Notes under the pieces: model-generated
What the model was told of the DNA's origin: nothing
Seen by the model: the letters and a program-made list of their open reading frames with translations, nothing else
Databases searched by the model: none
Shown: positions 5,928-12,275 of the stretch, piece after piece
How positions within the stretch are numbered: position 1 is the first letter of the stretch
Layout: each line of letters opens with the position of its first letter
Assembly (NCBI GenBank): GCA_021797415.1
Contig: JAJZZT010000142.1
Span: forward strand, 1-12,385
DNA: 12,385 nt
DNA from: Bacillota bacterium
GTDB taxonomy: Bacteria > Bacillota > Bacilli > Alicyclobacillales > SLC66
Direction of reading: 5' to 3'
Program-made: the position numbers and the translations under genes

Positions 5928-8138
5928 TCATTGATTCTGGAGCTGCACATGACGCCAGACAGCGCCGCCGTCATCCGTCGCGTACACTTGCCCGTCCGCC
6001 GTCGTCATTGCCCCGTCGTTTGCGGTGGAGAACGAGATGGACATGGGAATATGACCACCCAGGTTGTAGACCCGAACGCCCGACCCATTTGCATCCATTT
6101 CGACGAGCAGGGACCGGGACTGCGCCAGCTCATTGAAACTGACGCCCGCCCTGTGAATGGAGACGCCCGCGAGTCCGGAAAAGACCACCGTCTTCCCGGC
6201 GCTCGTCATGTCGTTCGCGGACACAAAGCTCCATGGTCCGAGTGGGATGCGCGTCCACTCACGACCCCCATTGACCGTGCGAAACAGGTAGGGGGAAGGG
6301 GGCCATTGTTGATCAAGCGGGAGTCCAGACACAGCGTATCCCGTCTTCACGCTCAAAAAGTCAACCGACATGCCGGACGACTGGCCAAAAGGAAGTCGCA
6401 CGGTCACCCACTGGCGGCCGCCATCCCCGCCGATGTACAGGGAATCAAATTCCTGCCGCATGGCGTGACCGACCAAGGCCATCCATCCCCCCGGAAGGAT
6501 GCTTGCACTGTCCAGGGTATCAATCGCAGGCGGAATGGAAACCGGATTCCATGCCTTCCCGCCGTTCGAGGTCACTCTCACCAATGGGCGGGACAACGTG
6601 TCTTGCCAACGCAGCGCCCAGCGTTTACCGAGCCCGGCGTACTGCACGGAGGAGAAAGGCGATGACACGGGCAGCGCGACGCGCGACATCTTCCTTCCTC
6701 GATCCGTCATTTGCCAGAGTTCGCCGCCGACCGCGACGTAAACCACGCCAGGACTCCCCGTTTGAGCCCAAGTCGCCCCCAGCGCCTTGTTGTTCCACGG
6801 GAGCGTTATGAATCTCCTGCCTTCATTTGAACTGTACAGGTCGTTTGGAGTTGCCTCTGAGTACGCCCAGGGATTGGGTCCCGTGAGCAGCCAGATCTTG
6901 TGGCCGAACACCGTCAGGGTGGACCCCCTTGCGGCAGATCGGACAAAAGCGCGCCCACCGTCCCGGCTGATCAGGAGCCGCCCTTGACCCGGCCCGTTCG
7001 CCCCTGGCGGAACTCCGCCCTGCAGGGCGTACATGACACCGGAAGACGACACGCGGAGGCTGACGATCGGCTGGTAGTTATGTCCTCGAACGTTATGAAG
7101 AACGTACAGCGGAGTGAACTGCCGCGGGTTGCTCAGATTGATCTTGTAGATGGCATTTGCAACCGGTGTGGAATACTCCGGGAATGTACCGCCTGCGGCA
7201 TACAGTATCCCCGACCGATAGGCAAGGCCGTACAATCCGACAGGCAAGCGGGCACCGTGGATTGCTGCGGTGCGGGTGACAACATTGACGATGGCGATAC
7301 CCTGCTCGTCATTCACACTATTTGACAGGGCCAGCGCCATTTTTTCGCCGGATACGGCTGCAAAGCCGCCTGTCGGTTGCCAACCTTTCGGCAGAGTGAA
7401 TGTGTGAAAATTTGCTCCCCCATCGGTCGAGACCAGAATGGGGGGCGCTTTCGTATAGCCACCCACGAAGGCGGGTTCTGGAAGCAGCACCAGGAGTCGG
7501 CTTGACAGTGGGTGGGCCACCATCTGGTAGGTCTGATCAGAACCGGATACGGAACTTGGGAGGAGGGGGTGGATGAATTTCCACTTCAGGCCATTATCCA
7601 CTGTCACAGCCAATGTGGGAATGGACAAAGGCGTACCGGTGTTCGGTGTCAGGCCGCTTGCCACTCCCACCGCGCCGTGCCACGACAAGTAGGAAAATGA
7701 CGCTGACGCAGCATGGACCGCCACCTTCCACGTTCCCCCGCCGTTGGCCGTTCTGAGGATATTCCCATCACCCGTCACACCATATCCAGTTCGTCCGGAA
7801 ATGAAGTGTTCGCCGTTCAGATCAGGCGGCGCGTTCACGCCAACCGTCGACGCGCGGCTGATGAATACCGCGTTTCTCGGTCTGCTGATCGCCTGCGCCA
7901 GACTTTGCGCCAGACCGCCCTGTGTAGAGTGGTCGGCGCCCGACGAACGGAGTCGCGGGCTCTGTACATGACGCCGTTGTTCCGATGGGTTCGCGCCCGT
8001 GGCGTCCACCGGAAACGGCGAACGGAACTGTGAGCCCGGCAGCCGCATGTGCGACACCCCGCCTGCGGCGCCGTACGCCGCCGCAAGCATTGACCCCACC
8101 ATGAATCCACTCATCCAGACATGCGTTGAACGCTTCAT
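5928..8138 (-). CDS. Exported Asp-box (BNR/YCF48-like) beta-propeller protein
   Basis: Secreted or surface protein of 736 residues with unknown activity. The N-terminus (K2, R3, hydrophobic 8-25) is a signal peptide, and GAGGAG lies upstream of ATG 8138. Residues about 30-90 are low-complexity, polar and probably disordered. From about 105 on there are ten Asp-box-like motifs (S/T-x-D/N-x-G-x-x-W/F), near 127, 177, 234, 388, 434, 474, 520, 567, 618 and 718. The best are ILRTANGGGTW, LYIGGDGGRQW, LFRTVNGGREW and VYATDDGGAVW. Asp boxes sit in beta-hairpins of sialidase, sortilin and YCF48 propellers (known). The phrase VDFLSVKTGYAVSG is YCF48-like. I see no sialidase catalytic arginine triad that I can assign, so do not call it a sialidase. 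Its stop is 10 bp from the convergent kinase stop. Confidence 0.85.
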   Translation of the reverse strand: MKRSTHVWMSGFMVGSMLAAAYGAAGGVSHMRLPGSQFRSPFPVDATGANPSEQRRHVQSPRLRSSGADHSTQGGLAQSLAQAISRPRNAVFISRASTVGVNAPPDLNGEHFISGRTGYGVTGDGNILRTANGGGTWKVAVHAASASFSYLSWHGAVGVASGLTPNTGTPLSIPTLAVTVDNGLKWKFIHPLLPSSVSGSDQTYQMVAHPLSSRLLVLLPEPAFVGGYTKAPPILVSTDGGANFHTFTLPKGWQPTGGFAAVSGEKMALALSNSVNDEQGIAIVNVVTRTAAIHGARLPVGLYGLAYRSGILYAAGGTFPEYSTPVANAIYKINLSNPRQFTPLYVLHNVRGHNYQPIVSLRVSSSGVMYALQGGVPPGANGPGQGRLLISRDGGRAFVRSAARGSTLTVFGHKIWLLTGPNPWAYSEATPNDLYSSNEGRRFITLPWNNKALGATWAQTGSPGVVYVAVGGELWQMTDRGRKMSRVALPVSSPFSSVQYAGLGKRWALRWQDTLSRPLVRVTSNGGKAWNPVSIPPAIDTLDSASILPGGWMALVGHAMRQEFDSLYIGGDGGRQWVTVRLPFGQSSGMSVDFLSVKTGYAVSGLPLDQQWPPSPYLFRTVNGGREWTRIPLGPWSFVSANDMTSAGKTVVFSGLAGVSIHRAGVSFNELAQSRSLLVEMDANGSGVRVYNLGGHIPMSISFSTANDGAMTTADGQVYATDDGGAVWRHVQLQNQ

Positions 8139-8243
8139 GCCACCTCTCCTCGTCGACCGCAGCTGACGTATAGCATGTAGACGATTGACAGACGGGCGAG
8201 GTAACAGCCGGTGAACTAAAATATTTCACAGTATTATCACACA

Positions 8244-8272
8244 TTCCCCACCACGAAGCGGTGGTGTATAAT
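8244..8272 (+). promoter_or_regulatory. Predicted promoter of the Rpn-type nuclease gene
   Basis: A perfect TATAAT -10 (8267-8272) lies 23 bp before the chosen start codon, preceded at 17 bp by TTCCCC (8244-8249), a poor -35. The spacer is filled almost completely by the palindrome at 8249-8266. The stretch is AT-rich compared with the neighbouring genes. Confidence 0.5.
8249..8266. promoter_or_regulatory. Palindrome between -35 and -10 (operator-like)
   Basis: CACCAC (8249-8254) and GTGGTG (8261-8266) are perfect inverted arms around GAAGCG, ending immediately before the TATAAT. A dyad in a promoter spacer is a classic repressor position. No repressor gene is adjacent, so self-binding or a distant regulator would have to be assumed. 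Confidence 0.4.
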
Positions 8273-8295
8273 TAAATACGGGAGCGGTGATACGG

Positions 8296-9237
8296 GTGAA
8301 AGAACATCGATTTATGGATCCAAAGAACGACTTTGCGTTCAAATTGCTTTTTGGCCAACCGCGAAGCGCTGAGATCTTGATGGCGTTTCTCAACGCCCTA
8401 CTGCAGCGCACAGGCGCCGACAAGATCACGGCGATCGAGTTTGTCAACGCGGAATTCGCGGGCGACCACCAAGAGGATCGTGGGTCCCGGCTGGATGTCT
8501 ATGTCCGCACGAATGCGGGAGAACACATCAATGTCGAGATTCAGATTGCAGAACAAGACATTGCCAAACGCACACTGTTTTATTGGTCGACCATTTTCAA
8601 GGCGCAAATCCGCAAGAACGCCCGGTGGGCGGACTTTCCACAAACCATCACGATCAACATTGTAAATTTCACGGTCTTTGCCTCGACGGATCGGTATCAG
8701 ACGTCGTATCATGTATACGAGGATGTGGAACACTTCCGTTTGTCGGATGTGTTGGAAATTCACTTTGTCGAATTGCCGAAATTCAGGCATGTGTATCGTA
8801 CCGAGCTGAGTACCTGTCTGCAAGATCCATTGGAGCGTTGGTTGCTGTTGCTCGATGCCAGTGCCCACGACGAAATCAGGAGAGGTCTGGAGGCGATTGC
8901 GATGTCCGATCCGACAATGGGAAAAGCGCTTGACCTGTGGGAGGAGATCAGTCGAGATCCAGACAACTGGGCAGCTTATGTTTCACGCGACAAGGAGTTG
9001 CGCGATCTGTACAACCTGCAGCGACGGGCCGAAACGGCCTTCGACGAAGGCAAGCTGGAAGGCAAGCTGGAAGGCAAGCTGGAAGGCAAGCTGGAAGGCA
9101 AGCTGGAAGGCAAGCTGGAAGGCAAGCTGGAAGCGGCTAAGGCCATGTTAGAGGATGGCTTGGACGTATTGCGCGTTTCCCGCCTGACAGGCATTGCACG
9201 CGAAGAATTGGAACGTTTGTTGAGAGACTCTCGCTGA
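8296..9237 (+). CDS. Rpn-family recombination-promoting nuclease / PD-(D/E)XK transposase-like protein
   Basis: A 313-residue protein of the Rpn/PDDEXK_2 family, DNA nucleases known from E. coli RpnA-E to promote RecA-independent recombination. The diagnostic N-terminus MDPKNDFAFKLLFG is followed by the nuclease core: D67 in SRLDVYV, then E81-x-Q83 in NVEIQIAEQ, and a conserved YWSTIF helix. A C-terminal helical tail contains seven EGKL units (see repeat) and ends in an LTGIAREELERLL helix, a common Rpn ending. Start uncertain: GTG 8296 has GGGAG 11 nt upstream; GTG 8287 is too close to it; ATG 8314 starts at the conserved motif but has a weak site. Neighbours are unrelated metabolic and secreted proteins, so this looks like a mobile-type insertion with its own promoter. 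Confidence 0.88.
   Translation: MKEHRFMDPKNDFAFKLLFGQPRSAEILMAFLNALLQRTGADKITAIEFVNAEFAGDHQEDRGSRLDVYVRTNAGEHINVEIQIAEQDIAKRTLFYWSTIFKAQIRKNARWADFPQTITINIVNFTVFASTDRYQTSYHVYEDVEHFRLSDVLEIHFVELPKFRHVYRTELSTCLQDPLERWLLLLDASAHDEIRRGLEAIAMSDPTMGKALDLWEEISRDPDNWAAYVSRDKELRDLYNLQRRAETAFDEGKLEGKLEGKLEGKLEGKLEGKLEGKLEAAKAMLEDGLDVLRVSRLTGIAREELERLLRDSR
9049..9132 (+). repeat. Seven perfect 12-bp tandem repeats inside the nuclease gene
   Basis: The unit GGCAAGCTGGAA is repeated seven times without a single mismatch over 84 bp and encodes Gly-Lys-Leu-Glu. Because 12 is a multiple of three, gain or loss of units changes tail length without a frameshift. The identity at third positions points to recent expansion or continuing slippage. 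The encoded segment would be a charged helix or coiled coil linking the nuclease core to the C-terminal helix. Confidence 0.97.
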
Positions 9238-9272
9238 GAGTGCGACAGATCCAGCGCAATCTGCAACCTAAA

Positions 9273-9292
9273 AGAGCCTGTTCAAAAAGAGG
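9273..9292 (+). repeat. Short copy of the AGAG--TGTTCAAAAAG motif
   Basis: AGAGCCTGTTCAAAAAGAGG matches 17 of 20 positions with 12276-12295 at the far end of the window. It lies 36 bp after the nuclease stop, at the edge of the gene-poor region. It may mark the end of a dispersed repeat or a mobile element; nothing else here proves that. Confidence 0.4.
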
Positions 9293-9317
9293 GCAGGGTT
9301 GACCCACGCAGTGCAAT

Positions 9318-9334
9318 GGGACATGGGATAAACC
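9318..9334 (+). repeat. Isolated copy of the MITE terminus
   Basis: GGGACATGGGATAAACC matches 16 of 17 positions with the reverse complement of 10026-10042, the right end of the palindromic element. The pair therefore forms an inverted repeat bounding about 725 bp that includes the hairpin cluster and the broken transglutaminase-like frame. It may be a second, decayed element or the true left end of a larger one. Confidence 0.55.
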
Positions 9335-9566
9335 GACACGCTGTCGGGTGCAGTGAGGGCCTTTATTCAATGAAATCTCGGCTGCTCGGCGTCGCTCGCT
9401 TGTCTGATTGCCGCCCGCATTGCGTGATGGTCAAACTCTTGACTTTCTCCTCCGCGTTCACGCGGAGGATTCCCTCAGCCATTCCAGAAAAACGTCGGAT
9501 CGCTTACGAAGATCCGACGAATCCGGCGTTCCTTATATTGCTTCTCTCTCGTCCCATGGGTGGGAC
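9333..9566. other. Gene-poor stretch with a series of short hairpins
   Basis: No convincing gene is seen between the nuclease stop and about 9635. Perfect stems occur in order: CCGAC/GTCGG (9333-9347), GTCAA/TTGAC (9430-9443), TCCTCCGCG-TTCA-CGCGGAGGA (9448-9469), GTCGGATC/GATCCGAC (9494-9518) and GTCCCA/TGGGAC (9551-9566). The 9-bp and 8-bp stems are unlikely by chance. None is followed by a T tract, so they are not standard terminators. A structured RNA or remnants of mobile DNA are both possible. A 57-codon minus-strand frame (9648-9475) also crosses here, unrecognised. Confidence 0.4.
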
Positions 9567-9910
9567 GGTATCCGATGGGATGCAGCCAATACTGGACCAG
9601 ATCCGGTTTTGCCTCCGCGCGGATAGGGAAATCTGGAATTCCCGTCATGCCTCACAGTCGTATGGAGCCAGTGGTTCAATCGCAGCAGACGCTCCCACTG
9701 CGTTCCGTCACCGGCGATTTCATCGAGATTCAGTTCGTCCCGCAATCGCCTGAGTTCGGGTGAGCCGGAATCCTGGTACACGAAGGGCTGCTCTTTGAGA
9801 CAATTCTTGTACTCATAGCCTGCAAACAGGCGCAAAGAGTATACATAGTCTTCAAACTGCTCCAGATATTCTTTCGCGAAAACACCCCCGTCCTTCCAAT
9901 GGTACCACAC
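9533..9910 (-). pseudogene. Transglutaminase-like protein fragment
   Basis: A 125-codon frame that starts at GTG 9910 directly after an in-frame TGA (9913-9911) and lacks a ribosome site, so it is an internal piece rather than a gene. Residues 1-92 (9910-9635) read like bacterial transglutaminase-like proteins, with YEYKNC, FVYQD, SPELRRLRDELNLDEIAGDG and WLHTTVRHDGNS (recognition from memory of the family, moderate certainty). After the HDGNS motif the similarity ends and the remaining 33 residues look random; the catalytic Cys-His-Asp region, normally downstream, is absent. The 5' part is cut close to the palindromic element at 9921. It is probably debris left by insertion and rearrangement. 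Confidence 0.5.
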
Positions 9911-9920
9911 TCAGGGGGAA

Positions 9921-10045
9921 TAGGGGCATGTGATAAAGTCCTCTTCGCAGGCGATCTAATCCCAGATATAGCGTTTTAGGCTTCAGTCAAACGCTATATC
10001 TACGGTCACTCGCCTGCCGAAATTTGGTTTATCACATGTCCCCTA
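9921..10045. mobile_element. 121-bp palindromic MITE-like element flanked by TA
   Basis: The element 9923-10043 is a nested near-palindrome with TA on each side (9921-9922 and 10044-10045). The outer termini GGGG(A)CATGTGATAAA pair at 9923-9937 and 10028-10043 with one bulged base; middle arms GCAGGCGA/TCGCCTGC are at 9947-9954 and 10010-10017; inner arms AGATATAGCGTTT/AAACGCTATATCT are at 9964-9976 and 9989-10001 around a 12-nt loop. It has no coding capacity. Flanking TA is what IS630/Tc1-mariner insertions produce (known), so a non-autonomous element moved by such a transposase is the best guess. As RNA it would fold into one long hairpin. Confidence 0.7.
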
Positions 10046-10089
10046 GTACCTTAACATGATAAAGACGGCAATCGTATTCAATACCCTCG

Positions 10090-10977
10090 TCACAGCCGTT
10101 TCTCGACGTATTGGCGGACGTACTGCGCAAACTGGAGAGCCGGGCTCGTCGGAAGGGCGGGCTGGACGAGATACGTATGCGTGGTTGGCAACGGAAACGC
10201 CGTAAACGGGATGTGTTCGACGGAGCCGCGCAGCAGTGATTTGCGAACGGTGCTCAGGGAGAAGAACGATACGCCCAACTTTTCCGCCACCCATTCGAGC
10301 GCCACATAGCCCTGGCTGACCTGGATGGTCCGCATCCCCGTGACCACTGTCCGAAGCCTGGTGAGCAGTTCGTCCCAATATCCTGGGTGATGGTGGGTGA
10401 ACAGGGGGTATTGCCGCAGAAGATCCGGCGCGGTGCGCGCGGGGCCGTCCAGATCAAATTCATCCCTTGGCGCGATCAATACCACGGGATCTTCATAGAG
10501 TTTGCCACAGTTCACCTGCGGATGTGACAGGCCGAGCCGGCTGAATCCGAGATCGGCTTCCTGTTGCAGCACGGCGGGAAGGATCTGCTCCGAGTCGACC
10601 ACCTGAACGGCAAACTCGACGGAAGGTTGCCATCGCCCGAACTGCTGGATCCAACGCGGCAGCCAGGTCGTCGCCACAACGGGAGACGCGAAGATCCGCA
10701 GCGTCGTCTCATAGCCCTGTTGCCACCGGGTCATGTCTTCCAGGCTGGATACATAGTCGTCGAGCAATTTTCTGGCGTGGACGAGAAAACGACGCCCGGC
10801 CCGGCTGAGCTGGACTCCCCGGCCCACTCTCTCAAAGAGCGACACGCCCCAGACGGACTCCAATTTCTGAATGTGAATAGAAACGGTCGGCTGCGCGAGG
10901 TGCAGGCGTTCCGCCGTTCGATGGAAGTTCCCTTCTTCCGCGGCGGTGACAAACGTTTGGATCCAGTCGATATCCAC
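10090..10977 (-). CDS. citR: LysR-type regulator, probable CitR-like regulator of citrate synthase
   Basis: Cytoplasmic DNA-binding regulator of 295 residues, standard LysR length. The N-terminal winged helix (about 1-60) contains AEEGNFHRTAERLHLAQPTV, ending with SIHIQKLE and LFER; the inducer-binding domain (about 90-290) follows, containing the usual VVLIAPRDEF and FTHHHPGYWDELL segments. The start is GTG 10977, which has AGGGG 8 nt upstream and aligns with the usual LysR beginning; an in-frame TTG at 11007 would include that ribosome site. It is divergent from the citA-type gene with 124 bp between them, the same arrangement as citR-citA in Bacillus subtilis, where CitR represses citA (known). 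The name rests on this context; effector unknown. Confidence 0.85.
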   Translation of the reverse strand: MDIDWIQTFVTAAEEGNFHRTAERLHLAQPTVSIHIQKLESVWGVSLFERVGRGVQLSRAGRRFLVHARKLLDDYVSSLEDMTRWQQGYETTLRIFASPVVATTWLPRWIQQFGRWQPSVEFAVQVVDSEQILPAVLQQEADLGFSRLGLSHPQVNCGKLYEDPVVLIAPRDEFDLDGPARTAPDLLRQYPLFTHHHPGYWDELLTRLRTVVTGMRTIQVSQGYVALEWVAEKLGVSFFSLSTVRKSLLRGSVEHIPFTAFPLPTTHTYLVQPALPTSPALQFAQYVRQYVEKRL

Positions 10978-11002
10978 GATTATTCCCCTATTCCCCTTTT
11001 GC

Positions 11003-11016
11003 CGCAATTAATTGCG
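11003..11016. promoter_or_regulatory. Perfect 14-bp palindrome between citR and citA
   Basis: CGCAATTAATTGCG is a perfect dyad in the divergent intergenic region, 26 bp upstream of the citR start and 86 bp upstream of the citA start. LysR regulators bind dyads of T-N11-A type in such positions (known), so this is the best candidate for a LysR operator. It would also lie in the citR leader if transcription starts at the -10 at 11046-11051. Confidence 0.5.
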
Positions 11017-11045
11017 AAATGGTATCAAAATAAGCACATATCCTC

Positions 11046-11051
11046 ATTATA
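11046..11051 (-). promoter_or_regulatory. Consensus -10 for citR
   Basis: The minus strand reads TATAAT at 11051-11046, about 70 nt before the citR GTG. No good -35 is found 16-18 bp upstream (CGTATC region). The promoter would overlap that of the divergent citA, whose own hexamers I could not assign. Confidence 0.35.
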
Positions 11052-11101
11052 CAAAATCAAAAGAAAAAGATACGATGGCCCTGTGGAAAGGGGATGTCGA
11101 C

Positions 11102-12190
11102 ATGGTCAGTGTGAGCGGACTGGAAGGAATCGTCGCCGCAGAAACCGAGATCGGCCTGGTTGACGGAGAGAGCGGAAGGCTGGTATACCGGGGATGCGAG
11201 GCCAAGGAACTCGCAGGGACGCATTCCTTTGAGCAGGTGGCCCATCTGTTGTGGTTCGGCCATCTCCCGGGCGAAGTGGAACGGGAAAACCTGGCGGCGG
11301 AACTGCGCAGACACCGGGAAGTGCCGGTGGAGATTCTGCGCCTGATCGATCAATTGCCGCCCGGTCTGGACATGATGAGCGTCTTGCGGACAGCCGTCTC
11401 CATGATGGGAGTGGATGGGGGCTGGCCGCCGACCGTGTCGCAGGCGATCCGGTTCACCGCCGCAATACCCACGGTGATTGCTCATCGGCATGCCCGCATG
11501 CGCGGTGTGGCGCCGACCGCAGCGAATCCGGCGTTGTCGCATGTGGCCAATTATCTGTTCATGCTCGGCGACGGCCGACTTCCTTCCCATGAGCATCTCC
11601 ACGCCTTGGAGGCGTACCTCGTTCTGGCCATGGAACACGGGATGAATGCGTCGACATTCGCCGCGCGTGTCGTCACGTCGACCCAGGCCGATATGGCCTC
11701 CGCTCTGACGGCGGCGATCGGGGCGATGAAAGGACCGCTGCATGGCGGCGCTCCGTCCGAAGTGATGACGATGCTGGAGGAGATCGGAACGCCGGAAAGG
11801 GCGGAGGAGTGGCTGCGCAGCGAGCTGCAAGCCGGGCGTCGATTGATGGGATTTGGCCATCGTGTATACAAAACGCGGGATCCGCGGGCGATGGCATTGC
11901 GGACAGTCGTCGCGGGCCTGAGCGAGAGCGACCCGTGGTTCGACTTGGCGGTGGCGGTGGAGAATCGGGCGGTCCGGCTCCTTGCGGAGCACAAACCGGG
12001 TCGGCATCTTTATGCGAACGTCGAATACTGGGCGGCCGCCATCCTGCGGACGACAGGCATTCCGAAACCGTTGTACACGCCGACGTTCACGGTGGGCCGC
12101 TGCGTCGGTTGGACGGCGCACGTTTTGGAACAGGCCGCCCATAATCGGTTGATTCGGCCCCGGGCCGTGTACACCGGCCCCATGCCTTGA
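11102..12190 (+). CDS. citA: Citrate synthase, CitA type
   Basis: Condenses acetyl-CoA and oxaloacetate to citrate in the cytoplasm. The 362 residues match B. subtilis CitA in length and, from memory, closely in sequence: GRLVYRG, HLLWFGHLP, MMSVLRTAVS, MEHGMNASTFAARV, GAMKGPLHGGAP, LMGFGHRVYKTRDPRA, and the ending HVLEQAAHNRLIRPRAVYTG. Catalytic H214 (GPLHGG) and H253 (GFGHRVYK) are present. At the third catalytic position (NVDAHSG in pig enzyme) there is E308 in NVEYWAA, a feature I also recall in B. subtilis CitA. The start is ATG 11102, with GAAAGGGG 8 nt upstream; ATG 11075 in frame has no ribosome site. A 2-methylcitrate synthase role cannot be excluded. Probably controlled by the divergent LysR gene. 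Confidence 0.93.
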   Translation: MVSVSGLEGIVAAETEIGLVDGESGRLVYRGCEAKELAGTHSFEQVAHLLWFGHLPGEVERENLAAELRRHREVPVEILRLIDQLPPGLDMMSVLRTAVSMMGVDGGWPPTVSQAIRFTAAIPTVIAHRHARMRGVAPTAANPALSHVANYLFMLGDGRLPSHEHLHALEAYLVLAMEHGMNASTFAARVVTSTQADMASALTAAIGAMKGPLHGGAPSEVMTMLEEIGTPERAEEWLRSELQAGRRLMGFGHRVYKTRDPRAMALRTVVAGLSESDPWFDLAVAVENRAVRLLAEHKPGRHLYANVEYWAAAILRTTGIPKPLYTPTFTVGRCVGWTAHVLEQAAHNRLIRPRAVYTGPMP

Positions 12191-12275
12191 GCAGGATGAT
12201 CCACCGCGCAATGCGGAAAGGACTATAACCCTTCATCCGAACGGAGTATCATAAGAGCGTGTCGGACTATCTTTC

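Noticed and set aside
5928..8138. Calling the Asp-box protein a sialidase
   Set aside because: Asp boxes occur in many propellers; I could not locate the RIP motif or the arginine triad required for sialidase.
8249..8266. Hairpin as the subterminal end of an IS200/IS605 element
   Set aside because: No TnpA or TnpB gene, no second end, and the dyad fits better as a promoter-spacer operator.
9049..9132. Tandem repeats as a CRISPR array
   Set aside because: Units are 12 bp with no spacers and lie in frame inside a coding sequence.
9448..9469. 9-bp GC-rich hairpin as the terminator of the nuclease gene
   Set aside because: More than 200 bp beyond the stop and followed by TTCCCTC rather than a run of T; kept only as part of the hairpin cluster.
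9915..9926. GGGGAATAGGGG shared with the minus strand at 10996-10985
   Set aside because: The second copy is the ribosome-site region of the LysR gene; a 12-base purine-rich match is weak evidence of common origin.
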